A stretch of DNA of 12,526 nt from Angelakisella sp. (GTDB lineage Bacteria; Bacillota; Clostridia; Oscillospirales; Ruminococcaceae): contig WSMP01000035.1 in NCBI GenBank assembly GCA_013316495.1, positions 1 through 12,526 on the forward strand, written 5' to 3'. The position numbers and the translations under genes were made by a program. Under the pieces are notes generated by a model. It was not told where the DNA came from. It did not search any database and saw only the letters and a list, made by a program, of their open reading frames with translations. Shown piece by piece: positions 12,452 to 12,526 of the stretch; position 1 is the first letter of the stretch; each line of letters starts with the position of its first letter.

Positions 12452-12503
12452 GGGCGAGACACCGGGGGCACCCCGGAGGGCGTGACACCGGCGGCACGCC
12501 GGT
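12452..12503. repeat. Two tandem 26-bp hairpin repeats with compensatory changes
   Basis: Units 12452-12477 and 12478-12503 share GGGCG-N-GACACCGG-N-GGCAC-N-CCGG. Each folds into a 6-bp hairpin with loop GCA: CCGGGG/CCCCGG in unit 1 and CCGGCG/CGCCGG in unit 2. The two arm differences are paired, so the stem is kept. The surrounding 12386-12526 holds no gene I can support. Confidence 0.7.
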
Positions 12504-12526
12504 TACGTATGCCGCAGGGCTTCGAT

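Noticed and set aside
12452..12503. CRISPR array
   Set aside because: Only two units, directly adjacent without spacers, and no cas genes in the window.

Overview
The window looks like chromosomal DNA of a high-GC, anaerobic gut Firmicute, probably Clostridia/Oscillospiraceae-like. This is an inference from the GC-rich codon use combined with strong AGGAGG-type ribosome sites, TTGACA/TATAAT-type promoters, a T-box leader, an AEC transporter paired with an FCD-GntR regulator, and an Rpn-type PD-(D/E)XK protein. No gene in the window fixes the genus.

Layout. 1-296: hairpins, a perfect bidirectional terminator and two opposed promoters. 297-2109: a rightward operon of a MarR regulator, an ECF-like sigma factor and a membrane-anchored DUF4367-like protein. 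2239-2321: tRNA-Leu(GAG) with its own promoter; its 3' end is part of a long palindrome that includes the terminator. 2320-2766: a gene-free stretch bounded by two nearly identical terminator repeats exactly 400 bp apart. 2775-4639: a divergent pair, an AEC transporter (leftward) and an FCD-type GntR regulator (rightward). 4636-4846: a long imperfect palindrome filling the gap between the convergent GntR and PHP genes. 4849-5697: a leftward PHP phosphoesterase (TrpH/YciV type). 5849-8616: a rightward, less GC-rich module encoding a secreted V8/trypsin-like serine protease, two tandemly duplicated lipoproteins and a small membrane protein, preceded by a leader with a short upstream ORF. 8633-11246: promoter, T-box leader, XRE-cupin regulator and an AMP-forming acyl-CoA ligase. 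11348-12289: a leftward Rpn/PD-(D/E)XK protein. 12290-12526: hairpins, including a tandem pair with compensatory base changes.

The most interesting unit is 8633-11246. The leader has the T-box signature GGGTGGTACCGCG, an intrinsic terminator and a foldable Stem I. In my manual fold the specifier is ATC (isoleucine), and the UGGU bulge matches A73 of tRNA-Ile. The controlled genes are not an aminoacyl-tRNA synthetase or a classical biosynthetic enzyme but a cupin-sensor regulator and a medium/branched-chain-type acyl-CoA ligase. The simplest model is that isoleucine starvation switches on activation of a short or branched carboxylic acid (2-methylbutyrate, or propionate) that is reductively carboxylated towards isoleucine. 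This is inference from the RNA fold and the ligase family and has not been tested.
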